Shown here: piece by piece, positions 51,124 through 60,708 of the stretch
How positions within the stretch are numbered: position 1 is the stretch's first letter
Layout: every line of letters begins with the position of its first letter
Source of the DNA: an uncultured Sterolibacteriaceae bacterium
Lineage (GTDB): Bacteria > Pseudomonadota > Gammaproteobacteria > Burkholderiales > Rhodocyclaceae
Length of the DNA stretch: 64,000 bases
Direction of reading: 5' to 3'
Assembly (NCBI GenBank): GCA_937888595.1
Contig: CALARK010000012.1
Span: 124,001-188,000 of the forward strand
Position numbers and translations under genes: made by a program
The notes under the pieces: model-generated
Databases searched by the model: none
What the model saw: only the letters and a program-made list of their open reading frames with translations
What the model was told of the DNA's origin: nothing

Positions 51124-51126
51124 CGT

Positions 51127-51591
51127 TCAGACGCTACCGGTGAATCCCTGCTGACGCCAGGCCTCGAAGACCGCCACCGCCACCGTATTGGAGAGATTCA
51201 GGCTGCGATTGCCCGGCATCATCGGCAGGCGCAGCCGCCGTTCCGGCGGGAAGGCTGCCAGCATGTCCGCCGGCAGCCCGGCGGTCTCCTGGCCGAAGAC
51301 GAAGGTATCGCCCGGCTGGTAAGCCACGGCATCGAAGCGCACCGTCCCCTTCGTGGTGAAGGCGAACAGGCGCGTTTCGCCCAGCGCGGCGATGCAGGCG
51401 GACCAGTCGGGATGGACCTTCATCTCCACGAACTCGTGGTAATCGAGCCCGGCGCGGCGCAGGGAACGCGCGTCGATGTCGAAGCCGAGCGGCTCGACGA
51501 GGTGCAGCCGGCAGCCGGCATTCGCCGCGAGACGGATCACATTGCCGGTATTGGGCGGGATTTCCGGCTGAAATAGGACGATCTGGAACAT
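51127..51591 (-). CDS. trmL: tRNA (cytidine(34)-2'-O)-methyltransferase TrmL
   Basis: A 154-residue SPOUT methyltransferase that modifies the wobble base of leucine tRNAs. Motifs: LFQPEIPPNTGNVIRLAANAG at the N-terminus, FVFGQETAGLP and the knot region RSLNLSNTVAVAVFEAWRQ. It converges on gpsA; an R1 copy (51101-51123) ends 4 bases from its stop codon. Divergent from mshE with a 53-base spacer. Confidence 0.95.
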   Translation of the reverse strand: MFQIVLFQPEIPPNTGNVIRLAANAGCRLHLVEPLGFDIDARSLRRAGLDYHEFVEMKVHPDWSACIAALGETRLFAFTTKGTVRFDAVAYQPGDTFVFGQETAGLPADMLAAFPPERRLRLPMMPGNRSLNLSNTVAVAVFEAWRQQGFTGSV

Positions 51592-51644
51592 GGCGCCTGT
51601 GGCATGTTAGGGGTCCCGAAGTTTATCCAAGCCCGACACCCCGC

Positions 51645-53351
51645 ATGGCCAGACCGGAGAAGATCCGCCTCGGCGACCTGCTCGTGCAGCAGGACGTCAT
51701 TACCGACGAGCAGCTCAAGCTCGCCCTCGAAGAGCAAAAGAAGAGCGGCCGCAAGCTCGGCCGCGTGCTCGTCGAGGCCGGCTACGCCACCGAGGAAGGC
51801 ATCTCGAAGGCGCTGGCCCGCCAACTCGGCGCCGAGTTCATCGACCTCAAGACCTTCCAGCCCAAGGCCGAGCTGGTGAGGCTGCTGCCCGAGGCCCAGG
51901 CCCGCCGCTTCCGTGCGCTGGTGCTCGACGAGGTCGGCGGCCTGTTGCGGGTCGGCATGTCCGACCCGACCGACCTGACCGCCTTCGACGAGATCGCGCG
52001 CATCGTCAAGCGCGACCTCGACCTCGCCGTGGTCACCGAGGGCCAGCTGCTGCCGCTGCTCGACCGCGTCTATCGACGCACCGAGGAAATCAACAGCCTC
52101 GCGAAAGACCTGACGTCCGAGATGGGCGACATCCCGGTCGAGTTCGGCACCGTGCTCGGCATCACCCCCGGGGCGGAAGACGCACCGGTCGTCCGCCTGC
52201 TCCAGACGGTGTTCGAGGAAGCGCAAAAGACGCGCGCCTCGGACATCCACATCGAGCCGCAGGAAAAGTCGCTGCTGATCCGCTTCCGCATCGACGGCGT
52301 GCTGCATGTCCAGACCGAGGCCGACGCGAAGATCTCGACCGCCCTGGTGCTGCGCCTGAAGCTGATGTCGGGCCTCGACATTTCGGAAAAGCGCCTGCCG
52401 CAGGACGGCCGTTTCAACATCAAGCTGCGCGGCGCCAACGTCGACGTGCGGATCTCGACCATGCCGACGCAGCACGGCGAATCCGTCGTCATGCGCCTAC
52501 TGGCGCAGAACACCGGCCTGCTGCAGCTCGACAAGCTGTACATGCCGCCGCGCGTGCTGGAGCGCTTCCGCCACGCGATCATGCGCCCGTCAGGCATCGT
52601 GCTGGTGACCGGCCCGACCGGTTCGGGCAAGACGACCACGCTCTACGCGGCGATGAACGAGCTGAACTCGCCAGAGAAGAAGATCATCACCGTCGAGGAT
52701 CCGGTCGAATACCGGCTGCCCGGCCTCAACCAGGTGCAGGTGCATGAGAAGATCGACCTGTCCTTCTCGCGCGTGCTGCGTTCCGCGCTGCGCCAGGACC
52801 CGGACATCATCCTCGTCGGCGAGATGCGCGACCAGGAAACCGCCGAGATCGGCATGCGCGCCGCGATGACCGGCCACCTCGTGCTCTCCACTCTGCACAC
52901 CAACGACGCGCTATCGACGCCGATCCGCCTGCTCGACATGGGCGTACCGCGCTACATGGTGGCGCTGTCGATCCAGTTGGTCCTTGCGCAGCGTCTCGTG
53001 CGCGTGATCTGCCCGAACTGCAGCGAGCCGCACCCGCCCGAACCGCACGAACTCGAATGGCTCAAGTACGAGCTCGGCGACCGCATCGGCAGCTTCAAGT
53101 ACGCGAAAGGCCGCGGCTGCGCGCACTGCGCCAACACGGGTTACCAGGGACGGCAGGCCGTCTACGAGTTCCTCGAAATGACCAATGCGCTCGTCGAAGC
53201 CGCCAACCACGGCGACCCGAACGAATTCATGGCCATCGGCCGCCAGCAGATGGGCGGCCACACCCTGCGACGCGATGCCGTGCGCCTCGTCGTGAATGGC
53301 CGCACCACGATCGAGGAAGCGATGCGCATCTCGACGCAACTGGACGAGTAA
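51645..53351 (+). CDS. mshE: MSHA/type II-like secretion ATPase MshE with c-di-GMP-binding N-domain
   Basis: A 568-residue GspE/PilB-family ATPase that drives pilus extension. The N-terminal MshEN domain shows two copies of the cyclic-di-GMP binding pattern (RLGDLLVQQDVITDEQLKLA and KLGRVLVEAGYATEEGISKA, each ending in ...Q), though the first has Asp where Gly is usual. The core has Walker A GPTGSGKTTT (about 321-330), the Asp box region, Walker B ILVGEMRDQETAE and the zinc-binding CPNC...CAHC. mshG, mshF-like and prepilin genes follow. Confidence 0.9.
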   Translation: MARPEKIRLGDLLVQQDVITDEQLKLALEEQKKSGRKLGRVLVEAGYATEEGISKALARQLGAEFIDLKTFQPKAELVRLLPEAQARRFRALVLDEVGGLLRVGMSDPTDLTAFDEIARIVKRDLDLAVVTEGQLLPLLDRVYRRTEEINSLAKDLTSEMGDIPVEFGTVLGITPGAEDAPVVRLLQTVFEEAQKTRASDIHIEPQEKSLLIRFRIDGVLHVQTEADAKISTALVLRLKLMSGLDISEKRLPQDGRFNIKLRGANVDVRISTMPTQHGESVVMRLLAQNTGLLQLDKLYMPPRVLERFRHAIMRPSGIVLVTGPTGSGKTTTLYAAMNELNSPEKKIITVEDPVEYRLPGLNQVQVHEKIDLSFSRVLRSALRQDPDIILVGEMRDQETAEIGMRAAMTGHLVLSTLHTNDALSTPIRLLDMGVPRYMVALSIQLVLAQRLVRVICPNCSEPHPPEPHELEWLKYELGDRIGSFKYAKGRGCAHCANTGYQGRQAVYEFLEMTNALVEAANHGDPNEFMAIGRQQMGGHTLRRDAVRLVVNGRTTIEEAMRISTQLDE

Positions 53352-53358
53352 TCCCGAT

Positions 53359-54594
53359 ATGCCCGCCTTCACCTACCGCGGCCGCAACAGTGCCGGCGAA
53401 GCCGTCAGCGGCGTGCTCGAGGGCGCCACGGCGGCCGCCATCGCCGACCTGCTGTTCGGCAGCGGCGTCACGCCGGTCGAGATCAAGCCGGCCCCGGCAA
53501 GTGCCGCGAAGAAGAAGGAAGGGGGCTCATCGATCCTGTCTTTCTTCGCGCCGCAGATCCTGCACGTCGACATCCTGCTGTTCACGCGCCAGCTTTACAC
53601 GCTGCTCAAGGCCGGCGTGCCGATCATGCGCGCCCTCGCCGGCCTGCAGGAATCGAGCGCCAATCCGGCCATGAAGTCGGTGCTCGGCTCGATCCGCGAA
53701 AGCCTCGATTCCGGCCGCGAGCTGTCGATGTCGCTGGCCCGCCATCCCAAAGTATTCACCCCCTTCTACCTCGCCATGGTGCGCGTCGGCGAGATGACCG
53801 GCCGCCTCGAGGAAGTCTTCCTGCGCCTGTTCGACCACATGGAGTTCGAACGCTTCATGCGCGAGCAGGTCAAGTCCGCGCTGCGCTATCCGGGTTTCGT
53901 CGTCGCGGCGATGGTCGTGGCGCTGTTCGTCGTCAACATCTGGGTGATTCCCGCCTTCGCCAAGGTGTTCTCCGGCTTCGGCGCCGAACTGCCGCTGATG
54001 ACGCGCATCCTGATCGGCTTCTCGAACTTCATGGTGAACTGGTGGCATGTGCTGGTCGGCGGGATCGTCGCGGCCGGTTTCGCCTTCCGGTCATGGACGC
54101 GCACCCGGCGCGGCAAGTACCTGTGGGACAAGCTCAAGCTGCGCATCCCGATCGCCGGCAAGATCGTCCGCAAGGCCACGCTGGCGCGCTTCGCGCGCAG
54201 CTTCGCGCTCGCCTCGCGCTCCGGCGTGCCGGTCATCCAGGCGCTGACCACCGTGGCGCAAACCGTCGACAACGACTTCATCGCCGACAAGGTCGAGCAG
54301 ATGCGCAACAGTGTCGAGCGGGGCGAATCGGTCCTGCGTGCGGCGATCGCCACCCATGCGTTTACGCCCGTGGTGCTGCAGATGATCGCCGTCGGCGAGG
54401 AATCCGGCTCGCTCGACGAGATGATGGAAGAAATCTCGGCCATGTACCAGAGCGAGGTCGAATACGAGCTCAAGACCCTGTCGCAGCAGATCGAACCGAT
54501 CCTCATCGTCATGCTCGGCGCGATGGTGCTGGTCCTCGCCCTCGGCATCTTCCTGCCGCTGTGGGACCTCGGCAAGGTCGCGATGAAGAAGTAG
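53359..54594 (+). CDS. mshG: MSHA biogenesis inner-membrane platform protein MshG (GspF family)
   Basis: A 411-residue GspF/PilC-type membrane protein that joins the ATPase to the pilus base. Two T2SF domains (about 75-200 and 275-400, each with FTRQLYTLLKAGVP- or FARSFALASRSGVP-type beginnings) surround three transmembrane segments (about 175-200, 225-250 and 385-405). The ATG at 53359 starts MPAFTYRGRNSAGEAVSG; the open frame upstream belongs to mshE sequence. It starts 7 bases after the mshE stop. Confidence 0.92.
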   Translation: MPAFTYRGRNSAGEAVSGVLEGATAAAIADLLFGSGVTPVEIKPAPASAAKKKEGGSSILSFFAPQILHVDILLFTRQLYTLLKAGVPIMRALAGLQESSANPAMKSVLGSIRESLDSGRELSMSLARHPKVFTPFYLAMVRVGEMTGRLEEVFLRLFDHMEFERFMREQVKSALRYPGFVVAAMVVALFVVNIWVIPAFAKVFSGFGAELPLMTRILIGFSNFMVNWWHVLVGGIVAAGFAFRSWTRTRRGKYLWDKLKLRIPIAGKIVRKATLARFARSFALASRSGVPVIQALTTVAQTVDNDFIADKVEQMRNSVERGESVLRAAIATHAFTPVVLQMIAVGEESGSLDEMMEEISAMYQSEVEYELKTLSQQIEPILIVMLGAMVLVLALGIFLPLWDLGKVAMKK

Positions 54595-54600
54595 GCGCAC

Positions 54601-55113
54601 ATGCGGCGCCAGCGCGGTCTGTCGAAGTTCGAATTCGCCGTCGTGCTGGCGATCTTCGGCATCCTGGCGACGCTGCTGCTCGACCGCCTGGTCGCACTGG
54701 AACACGACACCGAGCGACTCGAAGTCGCGCTGACCCTGCGGCACATCGACATCGGCCTCAAGCTCGCCATCGGCGAACGCATGATGCGCGGCGAGGAGGC
54801 ACGGATTCCGGAGCTGCTGGACCGGAATCCCCTCGACTTCCTGGGACAGCAACAAGTCGGCGCCGGGCCGCCCCAAGCCGACACCCCCCCTGTGGGGGGC
54901 AGCGAGCCGGGTTTGCGAGCGCGGGGGGCCAATAAAGTCGGCGCCGGCGGGACGGCGGACCGTTGGGCATACGATCCCGCCAGCCGCATCCTCGGCTACC
55001 GGCCGCGGCAGCCAGAAGCCTTCGAAGGGAACACGCGGCTCGAATGGCGGTTCATCGGCCATATCGACGAGCTCGGGCGCAACGTCGGCCTACGGCTAGA
55101 GCCGCTCAAGTAG
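54601..55113 (+). CDS. MshF-like pilin-type protein with a repeat-encoded insertion
   Basis: A 170-residue protein starting MRRQRGLSKFEFAVVLAIFGILATLLLDRL, a class III (prepilin-like) signal and helix with Gly6 before the cut. The soluble part contains NPLDFL (about 76-81) and WAYDPASRILGYRP (122-135), as in MshF-type minor components. Between these, residues 85-119 are encoded entirely by repeats: a partial R1, a full R2 copy (giving PPVGGSEPGLRARGA) and a perfect R1 (KVGAGGTA). The frame stays open throughout. It begins 6 bases after mshG. The symbol is withheld because MshF is loosely conserved. Confidence 0.7.
   Translation: MRRQRGLSKFEFAVVLAIFGILATLLLDRLVALEHDTERLEVALTLRHIDIGLKLAIGERMMRGEEARIPELLDRNPLDFLGQQQVGAGPPQADTPPVGGSEPGLRARGANKVGAGGTADRWAYDPASRILGYRPRQPEAFEGNTRLEWRFIGHIDELGRNVGLRLEPLK
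54864..54931. repeat. R2 repeat inside the mshF-like gene
   Basis: A 68-bp copy of the element at 25205-25275, three bases shorter in its left half. It is preceded by a partial R1 (54854-54866) and followed by a perfect one. Confidence 0.92.
54934..54956 (+). repeat. R1 copy, perfect, inside the mshF-like gene
   Basis: Read as KVGAGGTA; forms the right end of a composite R1-R2-R1 block. Confidence 0.95.
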
Positions 55114-55175
55114 GATGAAATCGCGCCGTTATTCACCTGATACTGTGACGCCTGCACCATGCTAGTCTCCCGACC

Positions 55176-55721
55176 GTGAAAGACGCCATTATCCGTTCGC
55201 CGCTCTTGTCCCCCCGGTTCAGCCACAACCGGGGCTTCACGCTGATCGAGTTGATCATCGTGATCACCATCATCGCCATCCTGGCGGCGGTCGCCCTCCC
55301 GCGCCTGATCGATGCCCAGCGCGATGCCCGCATCGCCAAGGCCAACGCCATCTACGGCTCGATCCGTTCCGCCTCCGCCCTCGCCCGCTCGCGCTGCGAA
55401 CTCGATCTCGCTGCGGTCGCCGCCACCCTGCCAGCGGCGAACTGCCAGGCCGCCCCTCCGAAGGTCAACATGGACGGCAAGGCCGTCGACATCGTGAACC
55501 GCTATCCCGCAGCCACCGCCAACGGCATCCTCGCCGCGGCCGACATCAACCTGACCGCCGACGGCATGAGCACCGGCGGCACCGGTTGCGCCGCCGGTGC
55601 GATCTGTCTCGACATCGCCGGCGGCACGGCACCCAACTGCCGCATCACCTACGAGCCGGCCACCCTGTCCGGCGCCATCATCACCGCACCCGTGATCTCC
55701 GTCACGACCACGGGCTGCTAA
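55176..55721 (+). CDS. MSHA-like prepilin (MshA/MshB type)
   Basis: A 181-residue prepilin. The cleavage motif is HNRG-FTLIELIIVITIIAIL (cut after Gly20), followed by the assembly helix; the mature domain has Cys pairs, including ANCQ, TGCAAGAIC, NCRI and a last TTGC. It starts with GTG at 55176 and the leader is long for the class (20 residues). High G+C like its neighbours, unlike the next gene. It is probably a minor pilin; which msh gene it corresponds to is not clear. Confidence 0.82.
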   Translation: MKDAIIRSPLLSPRFSHNRGFTLIELIIVITIIAILAAVALPRLIDAQRDARIAKANAIYGSIRSASALARSRCELDLAAVAATLPAANCQAAPPKVNMDGKAVDIVNRYPAATANGILAAADINLTADGMSTGGTGCAAGAICLDIAGGTAPNCRITYEPATLSGAIITAPVISVTTTGC

Positions 55722-55765
55722 CCGATTTGATAAACTTTGGACGTACCCGAACGGAGGACGCAACA

Positions 55766-56230
55766 ATGAAACCCACCCAATCCCAACAAGGCTTCACGCT
55801 GATCGAGCTGGTTGTCGTGATCGTGATTCTCGGCATTCTTGCTGCCACGGCACTGCCACGATTTATCGATATGAGCGGTGATGCAGCCAATGCTGCCGCA
55901 CAGGGTGTAGGAGCATCCATGGCATCCGCCTCAACGATCAACTATTCAAAGCGCTTGGTAAACACAACTGGCACGTATGCGCTCACGACCTCGGATGCAA
56001 CATCAAATGCAAACATTTGTACTGACACGGGATTTTTTACCAACTTGGTACTAGGGGTTACTTTCCAAACTACTGCTCCGGGCAGCAATAGCCAATTTCA
56101 GCTAGGTGGTGGTGGAGCAAACAATTGCGTGGTAGGTGGCGCCTATACCAGAGGTACGGTAGTTAGCAACTGCACCATTACCGCACAGGGTGGGGCAGCA
56201 CAGACTATCCCCACCATCGTCTGTCCTTGA
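55766..56230 (+). CDS. MSHA-like major prepilin, atypical base composition
   Basis: A 154-residue prepilin with cleavage after Gly9 (QQG-FTLIELVVVIVILGILA). The mature domain is rich in Thr, Ser, Asn, Gly and Ala and has Cys residues in NICTD, NNCV, NCTI and the terminal IVCP, typical of a disulfide-bounded loop. A strong site (GGAGG) precedes the ATG, and a strong terminator follows, so this is probably the main pilin. Bases 55981-56100 hold 54 G or C of 120, far below the surrounding genes, and codons such as ACA, AAT and GTA abound. This suggests exchange from another source. Confidence 0.85.
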   Translation: MKPTQSQQGFTLIELVVVIVILGILAATALPRFIDMSGDAANAAAQGVGASMASASTINYSKRLVNTTGTYALTTSDATSNANICTDTGFFTNLVLGVTFQTTAPGSNSQFQLGGGGANNCVVGGAYTRGTVVSNCTITAQGGAAQTIPTIVCP

Positions 56231-56277
56231 ACAACAATGGAGCAGAGGGGGCAGATCTCAATTAGCCACGGCGTCTG

Positions 56278-56300
56278 AGAGTCGGCGCCGACAGGACGAC
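56278..56300 (+). repeat. R1-like copy before the prepilin terminator
   Basis: Four mismatches in 23, in the gap after the major prepilin gene. Confidence 0.5.
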
Positions 56301-56331
56301 GGCCCGGAGCGATCCGGGCCGTTTCTTTTTT
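56299..56331 (+). terminator. Rho-independent terminator after the major prepilin
   Basis: A 10-bp stem (ACGGCCCGGA with TCCGGGCCGT) with loop GCGA, followed by TTTCTTTTTT. A degenerate R1 copy lies just upstream (56278-56300) and touches the left arm. Confidence 0.92.
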
Positions 56332-56400
56332 GCGATATCGCCCCGGATTGTCATCCTGTTCGCATGGCGGTCAATAAACGGTAAGCGCTACCCTAGCCGG

Positions 56401-57327
56401 ATGAAATTCGCTTCCTTGCCGTTGCTTTGTCTCTCGGCCACGTTAATGCTGGCCGGTTGCGTCTCCTTTGGTGACACGCCCCCCGCCCCTGCGACACCCC
56501 AGGCGGCAAAAGCATCGCCCGCCTGTGCCGGACAGCCGGTGCGCAAGGTGCTCGTCACCGCCTTCCCGCTGCGCTATCCCGAGCAGCTCAAGGCGGGCGA
56601 ATACATGGGCTGGGCGCAGACGACCGGGGCGGAGCTGGCACGGCAGTTCGGCGCAGCGGGGCGGCTGCGCGTCGCCGCCTTGCCCGAAAACTTTCCCTTC
56701 GAAGAGGCGGCAGCGGCGCCCGAAATTGAGCGCGATGCGCAAGGCAAGCCACGCATCGTCGAATGGGCGCGCCGCGAGCGTGCGCAATACGTGCTTTCCG
56801 GCGTATTCATCGATTTCGGTACGGCCCGGAAGTGGCAGGTCGTTCCCGAGCGGCAGATGAGCATCGAGGCCTACCTCTACGACGGCATCGACGGCAGGCT
56901 GCTGGCGCGACAGCGATTCGACCGGCCGCTGCTCCTCGACGGCGCCCTGCCGAAGAACGTAGCGCCCGGCACGCGCGACTTCGCCAGTTCGCGCCTTGGA
57001 AATGCCTACAACGCGCTGCTCGGCGACATCGGCCGCTGGGCGACGGACGAGATCGCCTGCCGGCCCTTCCCGTTGCGGGTCACGCAGGTCGATGGCCAGC
57101 GGCTGCATCTCGATGCGGGCCGCGACGGCGGGCTGGCCGTTGGCATGGAGCTGTCGACCACGACCCGTCCTGAGCGGGTCATGGCGGGCGGTTCGCTCAA
57201 TCGCAAGCAGGTCGCGCCGGCGACGATCCGGCAGGTGGATGCGGAATCGAGCATCGCGGATGTGCCCCCGCAGCGGATTCCACCCAAATTTTCGGTCGGG
57301 GACATCCTCTATGTGCCTGACAAGTAA
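56401..57327 (+). CDS. FlgT-like lipoprotein
   Basis: A 308-residue lipoprotein: signal with lipobox LAGC (Cys20), then a Pro/Ala linker. The middle part (about 48-200) resembles the TolB-N/FlgT middle domain (VRKVLVTAFPLRYPEQL, AQYVLSGVFIDFG, QMSIEAYLYDGIDGRLLARQRF). The end (about 215-305) is a beta-barrel-like domain (PFPLRVTQVDGQRLHLDAG, ending FSVGDILYVPDK). FlgT proteins form the H-ring of flagella in vibrios, and related lipoproteins occur near pilus genes. Here it follows the MSHA-like genes and a terminator. Function is inferred from fold only. Confidence 0.6.
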   Translation: MKFASLPLLCLSATLMLAGCVSFGDTPPAPATPQAAKASPACAGQPVRKVLVTAFPLRYPEQLKAGEYMGWAQTTGAELARQFGAAGRLRVAALPENFPFEEAAAAPEIERDAQGKPRIVEWARRERAQYVLSGVFIDFGTARKWQVVPERQMSIEAYLYDGIDGRLLARQRFDRPLLLDGALPKNVAPGTRDFASSRLGNAYNALLGDIGRWATDEIACRPFPLRVTQVDGQRLHLDAGRDGGLAVGMELSTTTRPERVMAGGSLNRKQVAPATIRQVDAESSIADVPPQRIPPKFSVGDILYVPDK

Positions 57328-57345
57328 CAATCTGTAAAAAGCGTA

Positions 57346-57368
57346 AAAGTCGGCGCCGGCGGGGCGGC
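57346..57368 (+). repeat. R1 copy upstream of macA
   Basis: One mismatch in 23, in the 70-base gap between the FlgT-like gene and macA. Confidence 0.9.
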
Positions 57369-57385
57369 GGGAATTTGGCTTCAGC

Positions 57386-57391
57386 TAGAAT
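57386..57391 (+). promoter_or_regulatory. TAGAAT box 6 bases before macA
   Basis: A -10-like hexamer ending six bases before the macA ATG with no ribosome-binding site between. The R1 repeat at 57346-57368 would occupy the -35 position. This suggests a leaderless transcript. Confidence 0.3.
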
Positions 57392-57397
57392 TTCCGC

Positions 57398-58657
57398 ATG
57401 AAATCACGACTCCTGCTCGCCCTGCTCGCCGTTGCCATCGCTGCCGGCGGCTATTGGGCATACCGAAGCTATTTCGCGCCGGATAACGCGCCTGGCTGGA
57501 AGTTCGCCCAGATCGAGCGCGGTCCGCTGGTGGCGTCGGTCTCGGCCACCGGCACACTCAACCCGGTCGTTTCCGTGCAAGTCAGCTCGCAGATCTCGGG
57601 GCAGATCCAGCAGATTTTCGTCGACTTCAACAGCACGGTGAAGGCCGGCCAGCTGATCGCCCGCATCGCGCCGGAAACCTACGAGCATCGCCTGAGGCAG
57701 GCCGAGGCCGACCTCGAAGCCGCCCGCGCCACCGTCGCCATCCAGCAGGCCGAACTGTACCGGGCACAGGTCAACCTCGCAGACGCGGAGCGCGACCACG
57801 AGCGCAAGCAATCGCTCGTCGACAAGAACTTCATCTCGCCCGCCGAGCTCGACAAGGCCCGGACCACGCTGGAAGCGGCCCGCGCCCAGCGGCGCGTGGT
57901 CGAGGCGCAGGCCCGCAACAGCGCCGCGCTGGTACGCCAGCGCGAAGCGCAGGTCGGGCAGGCGCGCGTCGATCTCGGCCGCACGGAAATCCGCGCGCCG
58001 GTCGACGGCATCGTCATCAAGCGCAGTGTCGAGCCGGGACAGACCGTTGCCGCCAGCCTGCAGGCCCCGGAGATGTTCGTCATCGCGCAGAACCTGACCG
58101 ACATGCAGGTGGAAACGGCCATCGACGAAGCCGACGTCGGCCGTCTGCAAGTCGGCCAAGAAGCGAGCTTCACCGTCGACGCATTCCCGGGCCGGCGCTT
58201 CAAGGGCGAAGTGCGGCAGGTGCGCAAGGCGGCGCAAGTCGTATCGAATGTCGTGTCCTACACCGTGGTGATCTCGGCGACCAATCCCGAACTGATCCTG
58301 CTACCGGGCATGACCGCCAACGTGCGCATCGTGACGGCGAAGAAGGACGACGTGCTGAAAGTGGCGAACGCCGCGCTGCGCTTCCGTCCGCCGGCCGACG
58401 GGGAGGATGGAGCGGCGCGAACCCAGGCCAATTCTGGAAAGCGGCCCGGTGAAGGCAAGGCACGCAGTGGCACTGCCGGCAAGCTGTGGGTGCTGGGTGC
58501 CGACGGCAAGCCGGCCGCGGTCGAAGTCAAGACCGGCATCAACGACGGCAGCCAGACCGAACTGGTCGGGGACGACCTCGCTGCCGGCCGCGAGGTGATC
58601 GTCGGCATGAGCGCTGCGGCCGGCAAGGCCAAGGCCGCGCCGCCACGGATGTTCTAG
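57398..58657 (+). CDS. macA: MacA-type membrane fusion protein (HlyD family)
   Basis: A 419-residue periplasmic adaptor. An N-terminal signal-anchor (about 4-24) precedes the first half of the lipoyl domain (LNPVVSVQVSSQISGQIQQI), a long helical hairpin (about 98-195), the second half (GRTEIRAPVDGIVIKRSVEPGQ) and beta-barrel domains. It links the inner-membrane MacB pump to an outer-membrane TolC-type channel, which is not encoded in the window. The C-terminal part contains a Gly/Ala/Glu-rich insertion (about 330-362). The ATPase gene follows 6 bases later. Confidence 0.9.
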   Translation: MKSRLLLALLAVAIAAGGYWAYRSYFAPDNAPGWKFAQIERGPLVASVSATGTLNPVVSVQVSSQISGQIQQIFVDFNSTVKAGQLIARIAPETYEHRLRQAEADLEAARATVAIQQAELYRAQVNLADAERDHERKQSLVDKNFISPAELDKARTTLEAARAQRRVVEAQARNSAALVRQREAQVGQARVDLGRTEIRAPVDGIVIKRSVEPGQTVAASLQAPEMFVIAQNLTDMQVETAIDEADVGRLQVGQEASFTVDAFPGRRFKGEVRQVRKAAQVVSNVVSYTVVISATNPELILLPGMTANVRIVTAKKDDVLKVANAALRFRPPADGEDGAARTQANSGKRPGEGKARSGTAGKLWVLGADGKPAAVEVKTGINDGSQTELVGDDLAAGREVIVGMSAAAGKAKAAPPRMF

Positions 58658-58663
58658 GCCGCG

Positions 58664-59415
58664 ATGAACGCATCGCCGCCCCCGCGGTCCCCGTTGATCC
58701 GCACCGTCGACCTCGCCAAGGACTACCCTCTCGGCGACACCACCGTTCCCGCCCTGCGCGGCGTTTCGCTGGACATCTCGGCCGGCGAGTTCGTGGCCGT
58801 GATGGGGCCGTCCGGCTCGGGCAAGTCGACCTTCATGAACCTGCTGGGCTGCCTCGACCACCCCAGTGGCGGCCAGTACTGGCTCGGCGGCCACGAAATC
58901 TCGCGCCTCACGGACGATGCGCTGTCATCGCTGCGCAACCGCCGCATCGGCTTCGTCTTCCAGCACTTCAACCTGCTGGCGCGCACCTCGGCACTCGAAA
59001 ACGTCGCGCTGCCGCTCCTCTACCGCGGCATGGGCGCCCGCGAACGCCACGAACGCGCCGCCCACCGGCTGCGCCAGGTCGGGCTCGCCGAACGCATGGA
59101 CCACCACCCCGTGCAACTGTCGGGCGGTCAGCAGCAGCGCGTGGCGATCGCGCGTGCGCTGGTCGGCGACCCAGCGCTGGTGCTCGCCGACGAACCGACC
59201 GGCGCGCTCGACTCGCGAACCGGCGTCGAGATCATGGCCCTGCTGCAACAACTCAACCACGAGGGCATCACCGTCGTGCTGGTGACGCACGAGCACGACA
59301 TCGCCGCCTACGCCGACCGCATCATCCACTTCCGCGACGGCCGCGTCGTGGATGACCTCGCCAACGCGCACCGCGACGCGGGTGCCGACCTGGCTGCCCT
59401 GTCGGCCGTTTCCGC

Positions 59416-59419
<4 letters not shown>
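58664..59419 (+). CDS. MacB-type ABC transporter ATPase
   Basis: A 251-residue ATPase of the LolD/MacB class. Walker A GPSGSGKST (about 50-58), Q-loop in FVFQHFNLLARTSALENV, signature QLSGGQQQRVAIARAL, Walker B VLADEPTGALDS, switch His in LVTHEHDIAAYADR. In E. coli MacB the ATPase and permease are fused; here they are two genes overlapping by 4 bases. The complex with MacA exports macrolides, siderophores or peptides. Confidence 0.93.
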
Positions 59420-60654
<1,235 letters not shown>

Positions 60655-60693
60655 CACGAATGGCGCTGTAATAATCTTGGCCGGGCCTGGACC

Positions 60694-60699
60694 TACAAT
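60694..60699 (+). promoter_or_regulatory. TACAAT box just before the CYTH-CHAD gene
   Basis: A -10-like hexamer ending 9 bases before the ATG; the bases between (AGTCCCACC) hold no Shine-Dalgarno sequence. A short or absent leader is implied. Confidence 0.3.
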
Positions 60700-60708
60700 A
60701 GTCCCACC

